A DNA stretch of 64,000 bases, from the NCBI RefSeq assembly GCF_035222375.1, contig NC_085891.1, positions 3,720,001 to 3,784,000 of the forward strand. The letters run 5' to 3'. The notes beneath the pieces were generated by a model. That model had not been told where the DNA came from and searched no databases. It saw only the letters and a program-made list of their open reading frames with translations. Both the position numbers and the translations under genes were made by a program. Source of the stretch: Podospora pseudocomata (Eukaryota > Ascomycota > Sordariomycetes > Sordariales > Podosporaceae). Of the stretch, positions 30,369 through 41,221 are shown in pieces; within the stretch, counting starts at the first letter, position 1, and each line of letters opens with the position of its first letter.

Positions 30369-31473
30369 CTTGGCTGCGATGTCAGTGAACTGGATGGTGA
30401 AAAGGTCGATCTGATATTCTTTTCATGGCATCTGGAGTACTCGTGGAGTTTTAAGACGTGAGACTGGAGGGAGGAATTTCTGGGAGGAGCAACACCAGTC
30501 ACACAATGGAAAGAGCGGGCAAAACCCTGGACGATCGCATGGCTGACGAAGAATCCATCTTTATTAAGCGGTATGTTGCCATACAAAGCCATGGTGCCAC
30601 GAGCGAGCTCCCAGCTTCGAAAAGGGCAGGAAGGGTCAACCTGTGACTAAATGTTTTGCTCCAAACGAGCCAACCGTCAACTGTGTTCGTGGCTCTCTCT
30701 CGGCGTTTACGTCAGATTTGCTAAGGGAAACTCCCAAAGAGGGATAGCGGCCGGGTGGATAGAGAGCCCAAGCCTTTTGACGCCTCGTGCCTCGGCCGCC
30801 GGCAGCCGGCTGGAATAGGCTATTTCCGCGGAGGCTGAAAGTCAAAATTGTCTTCATCTCTTTGTCTGTTGTTCGAGCAGCTGTCTTGTCTCGATGCTTT
30901 TGGAGCATCAATGCCCTTGTTTTGATGGGGATGTCACAAAAGGGATGACCCAAGAGGAGGAAGTGGGGGGACCACCTACGGCATGCTATTGGTGGCGGGT
31001 TTTGTGGGATGGGAAGCCAACTCCCCAAACATCGATCGAGAGCATGCGGGGGTGGAGAACCATGAAGTCGGCAATTCGGGAATATGGGGAAAGCAGCATC
31101 CCATGACGCTGACAGTTCCCGGACCGCTCGCTGCACAAGAAGAGACAATGATCTGTGTCATGACACAGATTAGGTACGCCATGGCATTTAAACGTCCACG
31201 GATGTAAGCTCCAGCTTCATATTCAGACCATTCATGATGAACTCGCACATGTACCGCTGAAGGAGACGACGGTCTTCCCATAGCTTTTGCACTGCAGTCT
31301 ACCGAACAAGATAAAACCCCAATGAACCCCGATGATTCTCCATTGAATGATGACACTGACATCAACAATTACACCAACTACGACGATATTTACATGTATA
31401 AAATAACCATTTTGAGACTCCCGCTAAAAAAAAAATCATCCCACACTGATTTTTGGTGCAACAGAAGGCCGAA
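30369..31473. other. Intergenic region
   Basis: About 1.1 kb with no recognised gene. A perfect 20-base palindrome lies at 31151-31170. Confidence 0.55.
31151..31170. repeat. Perfect 20-base palindrome
   Basis: ATCTGTGTCATGACACAGAT reads the same on both strands. It could be a dimeric factor-binding site or chance; there is no second copy nearby. Confidence 0.9.
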
Positions 31474-33727
31474 TCAATAGCCCTGCTGATACGGAGCCTG
31501 TCCATATCCTTGACCTTGCTGCTGTTGGTGATGCTGATATCCTTGATGATACTGCTGTCGCTCGGGATATCCTGCAATATCTACCTCTTGATACTGTGGC
31601 TGTTGTTGAGAATATACTTGTTGCTGCTGCTGCTGCTGCTGTTGGAGATATTGCTGCTCATATTGGCGTTGTTGCCCGGAAACCACCGGCGAGTCCTGCT
31701 GCTGGTACCCCGGCGCAGGCGCTTGATACCCTTCCTGTGGGTGAGCAGACCCAGCACCTGGATACCCGGTATCCTTCTCAGCCGGCGCAGCTCCAGTTCT
31801 GAAGCCCATCTGCCTGACAACACCCCACCCGGTCTTCTGCTTCTTCCGCTTGTCACCACCCAGGCGCTTTGTGTTGGCTCCATTGAAGAAAATCGGTGGT
31901 GGTTGAGGCAGATGGTTGAGGATGAGAACGACAAAGAGGGTAATGACAAGAATCGGCAACGGCCAGGGTGTCCCCCAGAGTTGAAGGACCTGCTCTGTGT
32001 TGAGGGTTATCAACGTGACCAGGCAAAGGCCGACGCCAATGAGGAAGTTGAGACCTTTGCGGACGTAGTTGAAGGGAGTCCAGCCTCCGTTGCGAGAGAC
32101 GATGTAGAGGAGGTTCATCGTGATGAGTGTGAGCCCCGCGGCGACGTAGGCGTAGGTGAAAACGAGCTTGAACTTGCCCCAGTTCAGCTCCCAAACCCGT
32201 TCCTCTAGTTCCGCAGCGTTTTTGAAAACCTCGTCGCTACCTTCAAAGGCCGAGTATCCGTTGACATTGAATGTTGCAAAGAGTGAGTTCTGCATAGCAG
32301 TAAGCAGTTCCGTCAAGGCGTTGGTGATGTGGCTGACTGTTTCATTATTCAAGAATTCCTCTTCTGGTAAATCCTGGACTGTGGCCCAGAAGTCATCGGG
32401 GATTTCCATGAGCAATGCCAACCCATCGCTGATCGATTGAGGGGTTACATCATATTTTGGCCTGTAGAGCTGAAACACCTCGTTGAGAGTTCCGTTGATG
32501 GTTGAGACGAACCACGATGTGGTGACATTAAAGCCGGGGTCATCCCCTGCCTTCAAGGCGGTCATGAACATCTTGTTGGTAGAGAGATAAGTTTCGATAA
32601 CTTTCCACCAGATGACAAACTGCGATGAGCCGAGGATGAAAAGCTTTAAAAAGAGGTGGAAGGGGAAATGGAGGAATGACCACAGAAGCTCTCTATAAAG
32701 CGGCATCCTCAGGTTCCTCCTCCAGTCAAAGTAGATCATGTAAATGAGGTAGAGGTTGGAGATTCCCGCGGCCACGTTGCCTATTGTCGCGCTTGTCCAC
32801 GAATTGTGATTTATCACAACCTTGGTGACGGCGCTCAGGACGGTGATAATCCCTTCGCCCATGAAGATGTAGCTGAGAAGCGACATGCGGGAGACGATAT
32901 GCGTGCCTGAGAAGCTCAGAACTTGAAACTTAAGGGATAAGAGAATGGTGATGAGGGTCTCCAGGCCAACCATGATGAACCAAATGGCGTATAGCTTGCT
33001 GTCTGTGCCGTCCTTGAAGGCAAATGCAACGCCGAGATAGATGATGGCAGAAACAAGATTTAATGCCACCATCATCCCCATGGGTAGCCTGGTTTTCTTG
33101 AATCTTCGAATGTGCCACATGATGGATCCGTATTGTGAGGCCATGGCAAGCCGAGACGCCATGAGGATAAGGGAGAGGGTTCGGTATGTCTGGGATTTAT
33201 TTTCGTATAGGGACCACGTTGGTGCAACAACTGCGAAGCCAACCATGACACCAAAATGCACCGCTCGTATGGATCGTTCTGTGAACTTGACGGTTAGTCA
33301 TACTCTCTATGAGTAATGCCCAGCCCGACAGGAGGGAAGACTTACCAAAAATACTATCCGTTATGAAGCGGACATCGAAGAGGCCCAATAGAGCCCAACT
33401 GCCCAGCCACAACAGCACAAAGTAAGCGATGAAGCTGTTGAGCTGCTGCAAGTTGGTCACATCTTGCACCTCTGCAAAAACGCACAGAATTGCAGCAAAA
33501 AAGAGGTCGTAAAAGACCTCGATATTCGTCGCTTCGGCGTGCTTCTCAAACTCTGGGTGATCATCGTCCGACTCCCTCCAACCGAGGCTTTCGAGATTGG
33601 GTTTGCCCCCTTGACCGTCGGCTGGCGATGGGTTTTCCTTGGGAAAAGACTTGACGCGGACAACAGGGCTCTTCATCAGAGGCACGTTGTCCTCGTCCGG
33701 ATCGACTGTGAGGTGTTCGTTTGCCAT
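31474..33727 (-). CDS. LtrA-family (low temperature requirement A) multi-pass membrane protein
   Basis: Exons 33727-33346 and 33278-31474. The 67-base intron (GTAAGT...CACAG) contains a GACTAAC branch site, and the total is 728 residues. The LtrA core begins near residue 70 (ATNIEVFYDLFFAAIL, the E-x-F-x-DL-x-F pattern of the family) with multiple membrane helices (for example YFVLLWLGSWALLGLF and LVFTYAYVAAGLTLITM). A long extracellular or cytosolic insert lies between the central helices. The C-terminal ~130 residues are a Gln/Tyr/Pro-rich tail, with a CAG-type run coding for about nine glutamines (near 31621-31648). Bacterial ltrA was found in cold growth of Listeria; the fungal role is unknown. 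The ATG at 33727 is preferred over upstream non-ATG codons. Confidence 0.88.
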
Positions 33728-34839
33728 GGTGTGCGCGTATTGTCTCTGCCGTGGTGTGTCGTGTGGTAGGTAGGGTGGTAACCTGTGCCACTTCTTCTGG
33801 ACAAGAAGGAATAGAGGCAAAGGGCTGCAAGAGCTCGGTACGGTGAGAAATGTTCCCGATCATCATGGTTGCGGTCCCTAAGGATTTTGACCTTGAATCC
33901 TGGTGTCAGCAGCCTGATGCCAAGCATCGCCAGCGGATGAGAAGCTGACGCCGAGGACTGATGCGATGAGAAGGGCTACCCCTATTTGACATGGCTCCCT
34001 GTTCGATCATCAGCAAACTGGCTAGGATCGGCCTTTGCCCAGCGCTTTCTGAGCAAGTGCCCGTTGTTGATCCACTGGCCCATCAAACCCTTTTCAGCTA
34101 TTAATAGTGGGTTCTGGAACTGCCATTCCTTAGTCGTCCTCGTGGTAGAGTAAGAATTATAAAGGTAGCGCGCTGCCTTGCTTGGTGGAGCGGCTATGGG
34201 GTTGAGATCACGGCAGTTCTATTTTCGGCGAATATAATGGAGCTGCTTTTGGGAGGCTGTGGTTTTCCAGACAGGGGCAAAAGGCTTGAAAGACTGCAGC
34301 CTGAAGTGGCGGCCTTTTGAGACCCAGGATCGGGATGAGCGATGTTGCGCTGGTTTCTGACGTTTTGGATCTTGATTGGCTTTGCTGCTTGGTATAAGGA
34401 TTTAAGCTCTTTGATCGAAAGCCAAGCGAGAGCCAAGGGAGCCAAGTGCTGAGCCAAGTCCACTGGTGTTACGGGTGGAACACGGTTAAATCGGCATCAG
34501 GACTGTGGTCCAAAGGTTGAGGTGAGAACTGAACTGGTGCAAACTGCCCTGTGGTGCGAGTTGGCGAAGGGGAGCGAGGAAAAGAAGAGAATGTGGCGAC
34601 CTTCTACCACACCCTCCCTGATTCCCTTTTGCTGCAGCGCCATAATGACTGGCTGTGGTGTTTGCGTACCAGGTGGCTTTTCTTATCACATTAGCTCTAT
34701 ATAATCAATTTCTTCACGTCGAGGCGTTACTCACTATCTATCAAGGTACCTATAAATCAACATTTTTAAAACATATTTACTATCTTCCAACGCCTGATAC
34801 ATCTGGCACTACAATACAAAACAGGATAGTCGATACGCT
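33728..34839. other. Intergenic region with diverged 21-base repeats
   Basis: About 1.1 kb with no recognised gene. The right end is AT-rich and carries repeat units (34733-34799) next to the truncated end of the decayed helicase-like gene. Confidence 0.5.
34733..34799 (+). repeat. 21-base minisatellite, locus 3 (diverged)
   Basis: ACTATCTATCAAGGTACC at 34733 and ACTATCTTCCAACGCCTG at 34779 match the unit found elsewhere. The middle unit is degraded and four bases longer. Confidence 0.6.
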
Positions 34840-37190
34840 GAAGTTATTTGAGCACAGAGACCTTCGATAGGGACGCGAAGGGGTTGATCAAATGCTGCCT
34901 CGTGTCCGTCGGCACAACCTGCTTCTCATCACCAGCCATAAAATATGGCCGCAACCCATTCCTCCAGACCAAGAGAGTATACGGCTGCAGCATACTACCA
35001 GCCTCGTCCAACACCACAGCCTCGGCGGTCCCGTTGAAATCCGCATACTGCTTGTCGCCGGCAGCATGTGGATGGTACAAACCACATCGGCCTCCTTGAT
35101 CACCATCCCCAAGAGTCTAATGATCTTGATCTCCAGATCACGTGCGCTCTCCGCCGATTGTTGGCCCAAATCTGTTTCCTGCTCACCCTCAACCAAGTAA
35201 CAATCTCTGCGAACGTATGGTCAGCGCGGATGGACTCTCTGAGCTTCCTGAGACGATAGGGCAAAAGAAAAGTGTTTCCCTCTAGTTGCTTCAGGGTGAG
35301 CCACAACCAGAATGCAGCGGATAGCTTGAACTGCCACTTGTTGGCCAATGATTGCCTCCCACCATGGCAGCAAGCGTCTGGGTCATGCCAGTTCCAGCAC
35401 ACCCCAGGATGACATAGAGGCTCATGCGAGCCACGGTAAAATATTCATGAGTTCATCTCGCAGTCCCTCAACCACGTAGCCAAGGCAGAGCTCCTTCGGC
35501 GTGGGGTAAATGTTGTCCACAACAGAGAAGCAAGGAAGTGACTGGGGCCGCCGAAGTGCCATGGTCGCCATGTCGTCCACAGGCTCATTTCCTGTTGCCT
35601 CCCTCGACGATGGCCGAAGGTTCATGTTGGCAGTTGCCAGAGACTTCCAGAACCCAGAACCGGTGAGAAGGTCGCGCTTGAGCAAGTGCTTGAACCAGTC
35701 GTCGGGGTTGGAGTCGCGGTCGTATGGGTTACAACCGAACGCATTGTAAACAGCGTTAAATCTTCTCTTGGCAATACTGAGACCCACGTCGAACTTGAGG
35801 TTGATTTGCTGAAGACTCGGATAGTTCTGGGGGGCCCTCTGGCGAATTCTGAAGCCCAAGTCAAACCGATCGGGGCGGCGAACTATTAGGGCAAGATCCG
35901 GGCGCGGCCTTATAGTGTTGTACTTATCCGTATCCAGGTAATACGGGGGCCAGACTTTGGTGTCCCTGTCCATCTCGGGGTCGTCCTCAATCTCAGTGGA
36001 AGAGGGCAACTTCAGTGGAAGACGGCAACTCGAAAGCAATGTCAAACCGAGCATTAACCTCGCCAACACAGCGATCGATTGACGACTTGAACCGGAGACG
36101 ATTAGAACCCTACAGACGCAAAGCGTTAGCAAACGAAAAATAACAACACGACAGCTCGTTCCCAGGCCCTCACATCCGGCTCCTAGCCACACTACAGTTC
36201 GTTTGCAGACCCTCACATCCATCTCCTAGCCCTCGTACTAGATTCCCAATCTCTCGCTCATGCCCCCGAGTCGCTTGCTCATGCCCCTAATTATCACTAA
36301 CAAACGCAATCCCTCTCTGGAGCATTTGGCATGAGTTCGTTATACTTGGCGATGTCCCATGGCGTAAAAGAAATGTCAGTTCTAGTGCATTGACAAACCA
36401 GGACACGAAATGCAATGCAACTTACCCGAACAGATACCCATTGAAAATGAGCGCCTTGTCCAAAGGCAACTTGTCGAAGAACCAGTTGTTGGTGTGCCTT
36501 ACACAATCGAGAGATAGGACAACAAGGGTGAACCGTCTTTGAGCAGCAAATTCCAGCAGACGCACTCCATCAAAAAGACCATTGTTGAAAAGGGCCTTGT
36601 CGTCGGCGTCGGTGGCAGTGGTGGTCGGCATCCCGAGGTCGACCAACTGAGCAGACTTGCCATCCTTGACGGTAATGACAACCGACGATCTCAGCGAGCT
36701 TCGATGGGTCCACTCGCTCGCCTTTGTTCACCATGGGCTGGAGAAGAGCCCTCTTGGTGGCTGACAGGGGCACAGCACGGGCAGTAAACTCCCCATGTTA
36801 GACCCTGAAGTCCAACCGCTGAACACTGGCGATCTCTTCACGGGAGCTGAAGTAGGTTGTCGAATCCGAAGGACTGCGAGGAATCGTGATCATGAATCCA
36901 ACGAATGGTCGAGCAAGATTATCCACCTGCTGACCGTTGATGAACTGAGTCCATTGGTGGTAAATATTTGGCCTGCGGGGGTGGCCAACCATGGTCTGTG
37001 AACAGGCAGCCGTCAGGGCTGGAACCGACAGGCAGCGGAGTCTGGCTTGGAAAGAGTTGGAAGGTACGGAGACTGCTACAATAAGAATGGGAAAACACGT
37101 CGCTGAGCGGAGTAATGACCACCGTCGAATGGCATCAGGGATCAAAACACAACGGGGAAGGAACGCATAGACACGGCCGAAGAGCAGCAC
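34840..37190 (-). pseudogene. Decayed superfamily-1 helicase-like (P-loop NTPase) gene
   Basis: Helicase-like pieces lie in order on the - strand but in different frames. The N-terminal parts are near 36770-36420 (VDLGMPTTTATDADDKALFNN, RRFTLVVLSLDCVR). A long middle part spans 36120-35424 (RPDLALIVRRPDRFDLGFR...GNPYDR-type, PTPKELCLGYVVEGL). A degenerate Walker A is near 35425 (VILGCAGTGMTQTLAA, with Met where Lys is needed). A DEAG-type motif II is near 34990 (AEAVVLDEAGSMLQPYTLLVWR), followed by MAGDEKQVVPT. The second RecA-like domain is missing, with truncation near 34840. Several stops and frame changes interrupt the gene. The parent was probably a UPF1/NFX1-like SF1 helicase of unknown role. 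A GGATGTGAGGG-type duplication lies near 36163-36222. Confidence 0.68.
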
Positions 37191-37266
37191 ACACGACTCG
37201 ATAAGGTAATGGTATAAAATTCATTTTTCTTAGCTCGCACCATGGTGTAGTCCGAGACTTGAATGT

Positions 37267-38118
37267 TCAATACATGACGCGATCACAAAACCTCTTCCGG
37301 CTCGACCACGGCTCAAAACACCTGCCCTCCCACTGAATCGTCGTCCCTTCTTTCAGGGAATACTCTTGACTAACACGAACCACCTTTGCTTCGCGTTTCA
37401 GGGCCTCCCCATACGCAGCCAGATATCTGGCCCCAGTGCTGGAGTAATTGAATGGTAGATCACCGGCCCAGGTATTGTAGTTAAACTGTGAATTGACCGT
37501 GATTCCCTCGAGCTCCACGTCGGTCAAGCGTCTCAAGGCCATATTTTGAAGCTGTTCATCCAGCTGTTCCATCGGCTGAAAGCACGAAAACGTGCCCGAT
37601 GAAGCGGGGAAAACAATCGATATGGTTTTCAGAGCTGGTAGCCGACCCGGTTCGCGTGTGTAAACGGGTATCTCACCCATTATTCCTGCTTGGCCCAACG
37701 GTAGCGCAATGTGCTGAACTTTTGATGCCCAATTCTGGCATGATTCGTGGCTTATGAAGTATATGAAGGCATCGGATATGGTCATGTACAGGATGTCGGT
37801 TTCGGGGTTATAATCCCGGATGGGACCCGGCGACATCAACGCCACGTCGTGGGCCTCGGTGTTGGTTTGAAGAAGGGCTTGGTTGTAGGGTTCCTGGACA
37901 ACTAACCGAGGTGGTGAAATGGTTTGGTTGTCTTGTGACATGTGCTGCTTGGTGTAGAAGCTGATGCCTGGGGTGAGCGAGACCGACGGAGTGTTTCCAG
38001 CGGTGGAAGCAGCTATGCTCCAGATCTCTCGTCGAATCTCAGCTGGTAGGCGTGGGAAGGCTGCGAAGTTCACCTTCTGAGACGCGCCTTGATCTGGTGC
38101 TGTGAGTGAAATGGACAT
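37267..38118 (-). CDS. 2EXR-domain protein
   Basis: Single exon, 283 residues from the ATG at 38118. The N-terminal motif FPRLPAEIRREIWSIA (about residue 20) is the F-x-x-LP-x-E-(I/L)R-x-x-I-W pattern of the fungal 2EXR family, which is expanded in filamentous ascomycetes. Downstream, ALLQTNTEAHDVAL and a stretch predicting IYFI contacts follow the family layout. The C-terminus is EPWSSRKRFCDR. There is no signal peptide or membrane segment. The function of the family is not known; the motif resembles the start of F-box domains. Confidence 0.85.
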   Translation of the reverse strand: MSISLTAPDQGASQKVNFAAFPRLPAEIRREIWSIAASTAGNTPSVSLTPGISFYTKQHMSQDNQTISPPRLVVQEPYNQALLQTNTEAHDVALMSPGPIRDYNPETDILYMTISDAFIYFISHESCQNWASKVQHIALPLGQAGIMGEIPVYTREPGRLPALKTISIVFPASSGTFSCFQPMEQLDEQLQNMALRRLTDVELEGITVNSQFNYNTWAGDLPFNYSSTGARYLAAYGEALKREAKVVRVSQEYSLKEGTTIQWEGRCFEPWSSRKRFCDRVMY

Positions 38119-38936
38119 TGTGACTCGAACCAAGTTGCAAAGTACGCACGCGGCTGCAGTTGAGGTCAAAGTTTCCAAACAATCGGTTCAATAGTTGTAC
38201 TTATAGCTCAATCGTACAGGAATGATAAAGTCTCAAGGAGGCCTACAGGTAAGCCGGTTGGCTGCCTCGCCGTGGTGTCGCTGCGCCACTATGCTCCGCG
38301 CACAAGGCGAACTCACAGAGCTGCAACAGCGAAAAAGGCATAACACTTGTAAATTCTGAGGTGAATCCATAGCAATGTCAGCCTTGCCAGAAGACTGTAT
38401 CATGTAATGAGAAGCTTCGTCAGTTTGCCGCACCATGCTCCTCGCCTTCAACATCCCCAAACTCCGCCACGAAAGAAGCTCGTGTGCATTGCCACAGTGG
38501 TGTTGAGTTGCCCAATGTCTTTGATGTGCAGACGTAAAGCAGGGGCAATAGGCGTCTTTGAAGTAAATCTGCATCAAATTAAAAGGCGTGTATATTAAAT
38601 AGAGATAAAAATAGACATGGTCTTGTCAGTAAACGTTGTCTCAGTGTCAGCAAGACCATCGGCCCTCCCTAGCCTCCGTTCCAATGAGTATTGTCCAAAG
38701 AGACCCGACTCTGTCCTTATCGTCATAAATCGTGACCGTCGTGTAGAGAGACTTCAAGAGGTGTGCTGGGTTCCCATCTCGGAAATTCACCTCCGGGGTG
38801 ATGTCATCGGGCCGGTGATGCTTGGCACGGACCTCGGGGCAGCTCCGGGACTCCACTGCATCCGACCTGGCGATCATGGCGTATCGGCAGCATGACGCTT
38901 GATCCCATCAAATCTTCCCTGCTATTTGGTGTCCAT
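38119..38936. other. Intergenic region
   Basis: About 820 bases with no recognised gene. Confidence 0.55.
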
Positions 38937-39182
38937 TTATCGGCCTGAGATCTTCTCCCACAGACTGGATCCCTTTCGAGGATGGGCGGGTTCAACGGGT
39001 TTAAGTTGACTCCCCGTCAGCTTGTTGATGGCATCCAGTACCTTCAGGTGTTCTGTCTTGAGCGCCTCAAAGTCCTCGTCGAGCTGCTTATGCCACGGAT
39101 ATAAAACGGTCACCTGGAAACACAGCGCTGTAGTGGCAACGGCAAAGTTCGTGATGCTGACAAGCCTGGTGATGAAGGCCAT
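38937..39182 (-). CDS. Tiny single-helix membrane protein, probably mitochondrial
   Basis: Intronless, 81 residues. One hydrophobic segment lies near the N-terminus (about residues 8-28, ITNFAVATTALCFQVTVLYPW). It is followed by an amphipathic, charged helix (HKQLDEDFEALKTEHLKVLDAINKL) that could form a coiled coil, and a basic tail. The layout is like small inner-membrane assembly or contact-site proteins of mitochondria. I recall similar short proteins in other Sordariomycetes but no assigned name. Confidence 0.6.
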   Translation of the reverse strand: MAFITRLVSITNFAVATTALCFQVTVLYPWHKQLDEDFEALKTEHLKVLDAINKLTGSQLKPVEPAHPRKGSSLWEKISGR

Positions 39183-39856
39183 TTTTAATCTGTTGAAACA
39201 AGCGAGCGGTGATTGTCTGCCACAACTGATCTAATCGAGTACTGGATATTAGCAACGACTTGCATGATGCGCAATCTTCTCAAAATTATACGTACGGGAC
39301 TGTCCGGTTGAGCAGAACTGAGGGGGAGTTGGACCTTGAAGAAAAGTTCAAGAAGGGTGAAAACGATGAAGCGGGGAGTTGCTGTTTATTAGTGCGGCGA
39401 CGCATTCGCCGACACCCGGAGTGACAACGGATGGATCATGGATGACACGAGCTTCAGGTTCAATCTGTGGCAAAACTGGCGAGGGCCCCATAAGTTCACA
39501 CATGACAGGGATGGATGATTAGACGTCTTCTCGCGTTGTATCAGATGAATCAACGTCCCAAATGATTTGTCCTTGCAGTGACTGATTGATGCTGGCGGGA
39601 AAAGGGACAGGAAGAGGTTGCCTCGGTATTATCATCCACGTGTCCAAGTAGGGTGAGATTTCGTGATCCGGACCCAATGCCGGCGCCCACGCCGCAGCGG
39701 ACCGAGACCAAATGCGGCGTTTTAGGTATAGCTTGAGACAACAAGTCCGTGTCGCCGGGTGAAGACGGCGTTTGGACCCACACTGCCGTCCGGTCTCGTG
39801 GGGTCAGAGTCATGCTAAGTTCCCAAGTGGCGTGATAGCAACCAAACGTGTATCAA
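39183..39856. other. Intergenic region
   Basis: About 670 bases with no recognised gene or repeat. Confidence 0.55.
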
Positions 39857-40606
39857 TCAATTCTCATTGAACACCCGGGCACGTAGCCAGGCGGCAGCGT
39901 CTTGCATACCATGCGGAGAGTGAAACCAATGCCCACCAGTCGGATACTCCCGCCATTCCACCTGAGCACCGAAGCTTGAGAGGCTGTCCCGGACCTCCCG
40001 TCCATTCTGGACCCTAGAAAGAGGGTCGTCGGTGCAGTGTTGCACCAGCACGGGTGTCGTCCGCACTGCGCTGTCGTCCTCGGGGACCTCGGCCAGATCC
40101 AATATCGATCTCATTTTGGCTAATGTTCTGCCGGAAAAGGGCATCCTCCCACTGAAGACCATGAGACCCCCAAGGCCTTTGGCTACGTTGAGAACTGTAT
40201 GCACAGCCGTCGCGCCGCCCTGACTCAGCCCTGCAAGGACGACTTTCTCTCGCTGTCCACCCAAGCTGGCCACCTCCCTGTCCACAAGCAACCGGATACT
40301 TGCGACGCTTTCCTTCAGGCCCTCGATTTGAAGTTCTTCCTTTTCGTGTAAATTGGCAATGTCCCAGGTGTCAAACCATTGCGACATGCGGGCGCCGGGG
40401 AATCTAACAGGAGAGCGCAACTCGCTTTGAGGGAAGACCCAACGGACCGAGGGAAACAGCTCAGGGAGGGATCGTGATTCCGAGTCGCGCCATTCCTGGA
40501 AAGAGTGCATAAAGTTTCTGGCTGTGTCTCCGCGGCCGTGAAGGAAGATTATGGTATTTTCGTGTCCTGCGGTCGGAGGGATGGTGCAGATAGACAGCAT
40601 CGCCAT
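39857..40606 (-). CDS. Acyl-protein thioesterase/carboxylesterase-like hydrolase (APT1 family)
   Basis: Single exon, 249 residues, ATG at 40606. It has an alpha/beta hydrolase fold with the oxyanion region FLHGRGDTARNF (HGRGD), nucleophile Ser in LAGLSQGGATAVH (G-x-S-x-G, about residue 137), catalytic Asp in HCTDDPL, and catalytic His in GGHWFHSP. This is the phospholipase/carboxylesterase (Pfam Abhydrolase_2) family, which includes acyl-protein thioesterases that remove palmitate from proteins. The fungal paralogue group is broad, so small esters are also possible substrates. No signal peptide, so it is probably cytosolic. Confidence 0.9.
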   Translation of the reverse strand: MAMLSICTIPPTAGHENTIIFLHGRGDTARNFMHSFQEWRDSESRSLPELFPSVRWVFPQSELRSPVRFPGARMSQWFDTWDIANLHEKEELQIEGLKESVASIRLLVDREVASLGGQREKVVLAGLSQGGATAVHTVLNVAKGLGGLMVFSGRMPFSGRTLAKMRSILDLAEVPEDDSAVRTTPVLVQHCTDDPLSRVQNGREVRDSLSSFGAQVEWREYPTGGHWFHSPHGMQDAAAWLRARVFNEN

Positions 40607-41221
40607 CTTGCTGGTTCGGAATACACGGGAACAAACTGTGGGTCACCCCCCTGGAACAGCCAATTCAGGGTGTCGTCACGTTATCATATCCTAGGGTTAG
40701 GGTTACACACAGTCCCTCATCAAGCTTTGGATTGTTCCAAGGTACCTGCCCAGGTACAAGTTTAAGAGGCATAAAGGTATACGAGGTCTCGTTTTTCTAT
40801 TTTTCAATTTGTAGAGAAAACAACATAAACAAGTTGGGGCCCCAACTTGTCGAATGAACGACGGATATGAAACAGGTACCTAGTTCCCTTCCTTTCGATA
40901 CGTTGAGTTGTCCACCTGACTTCTCCAAATCTCCATTCAACCGTCCACAATCATGTGACCTTCTTCGACATGACTACCTACGCGTTTACACCGAGATGGC
41001 CATGACAGGCGAGGCGGCCACTCTGGTTGCTGAAAATAGGTAATGAACGCCATCATTTGTGCAAAGGCCCTAATAAAAGATGCTAATTAAACTTTTCAAG
41101 CTGGTGGAGAGATGTTTAAAGATAGTTGATCGAGAGGCTCTTCTCCTTAGGTGCATTTGTAGCTGGGCCGCGGCCGGTTCCCTCCATCACTCGCATCACC
41201 GATACGGTATTGTCATCCTGT
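40607..41221. other. Intergenic region with 21-base repeats
   Basis: About 615 bases with no gene. 21-base units lie at 41064-41126 on the - strand. Confidence 0.55.
41064..41126 (-). repeat. 21-base minisatellite, locus 4 (three units, - strand)
   Basis: Reading from 41126 downward, units ACTATCTTTAAACATC..., ACCAGCTTGAAAAGTT... and AGCATCTTTTATTAGG... follow in exact 21-base steps. Confidence 0.65.

Noticed and set aside
30636-31148. 170-codon frame on the - strand
   Set aside because: No recognisable domain; composition typical of chance frames in intergenic DNA.
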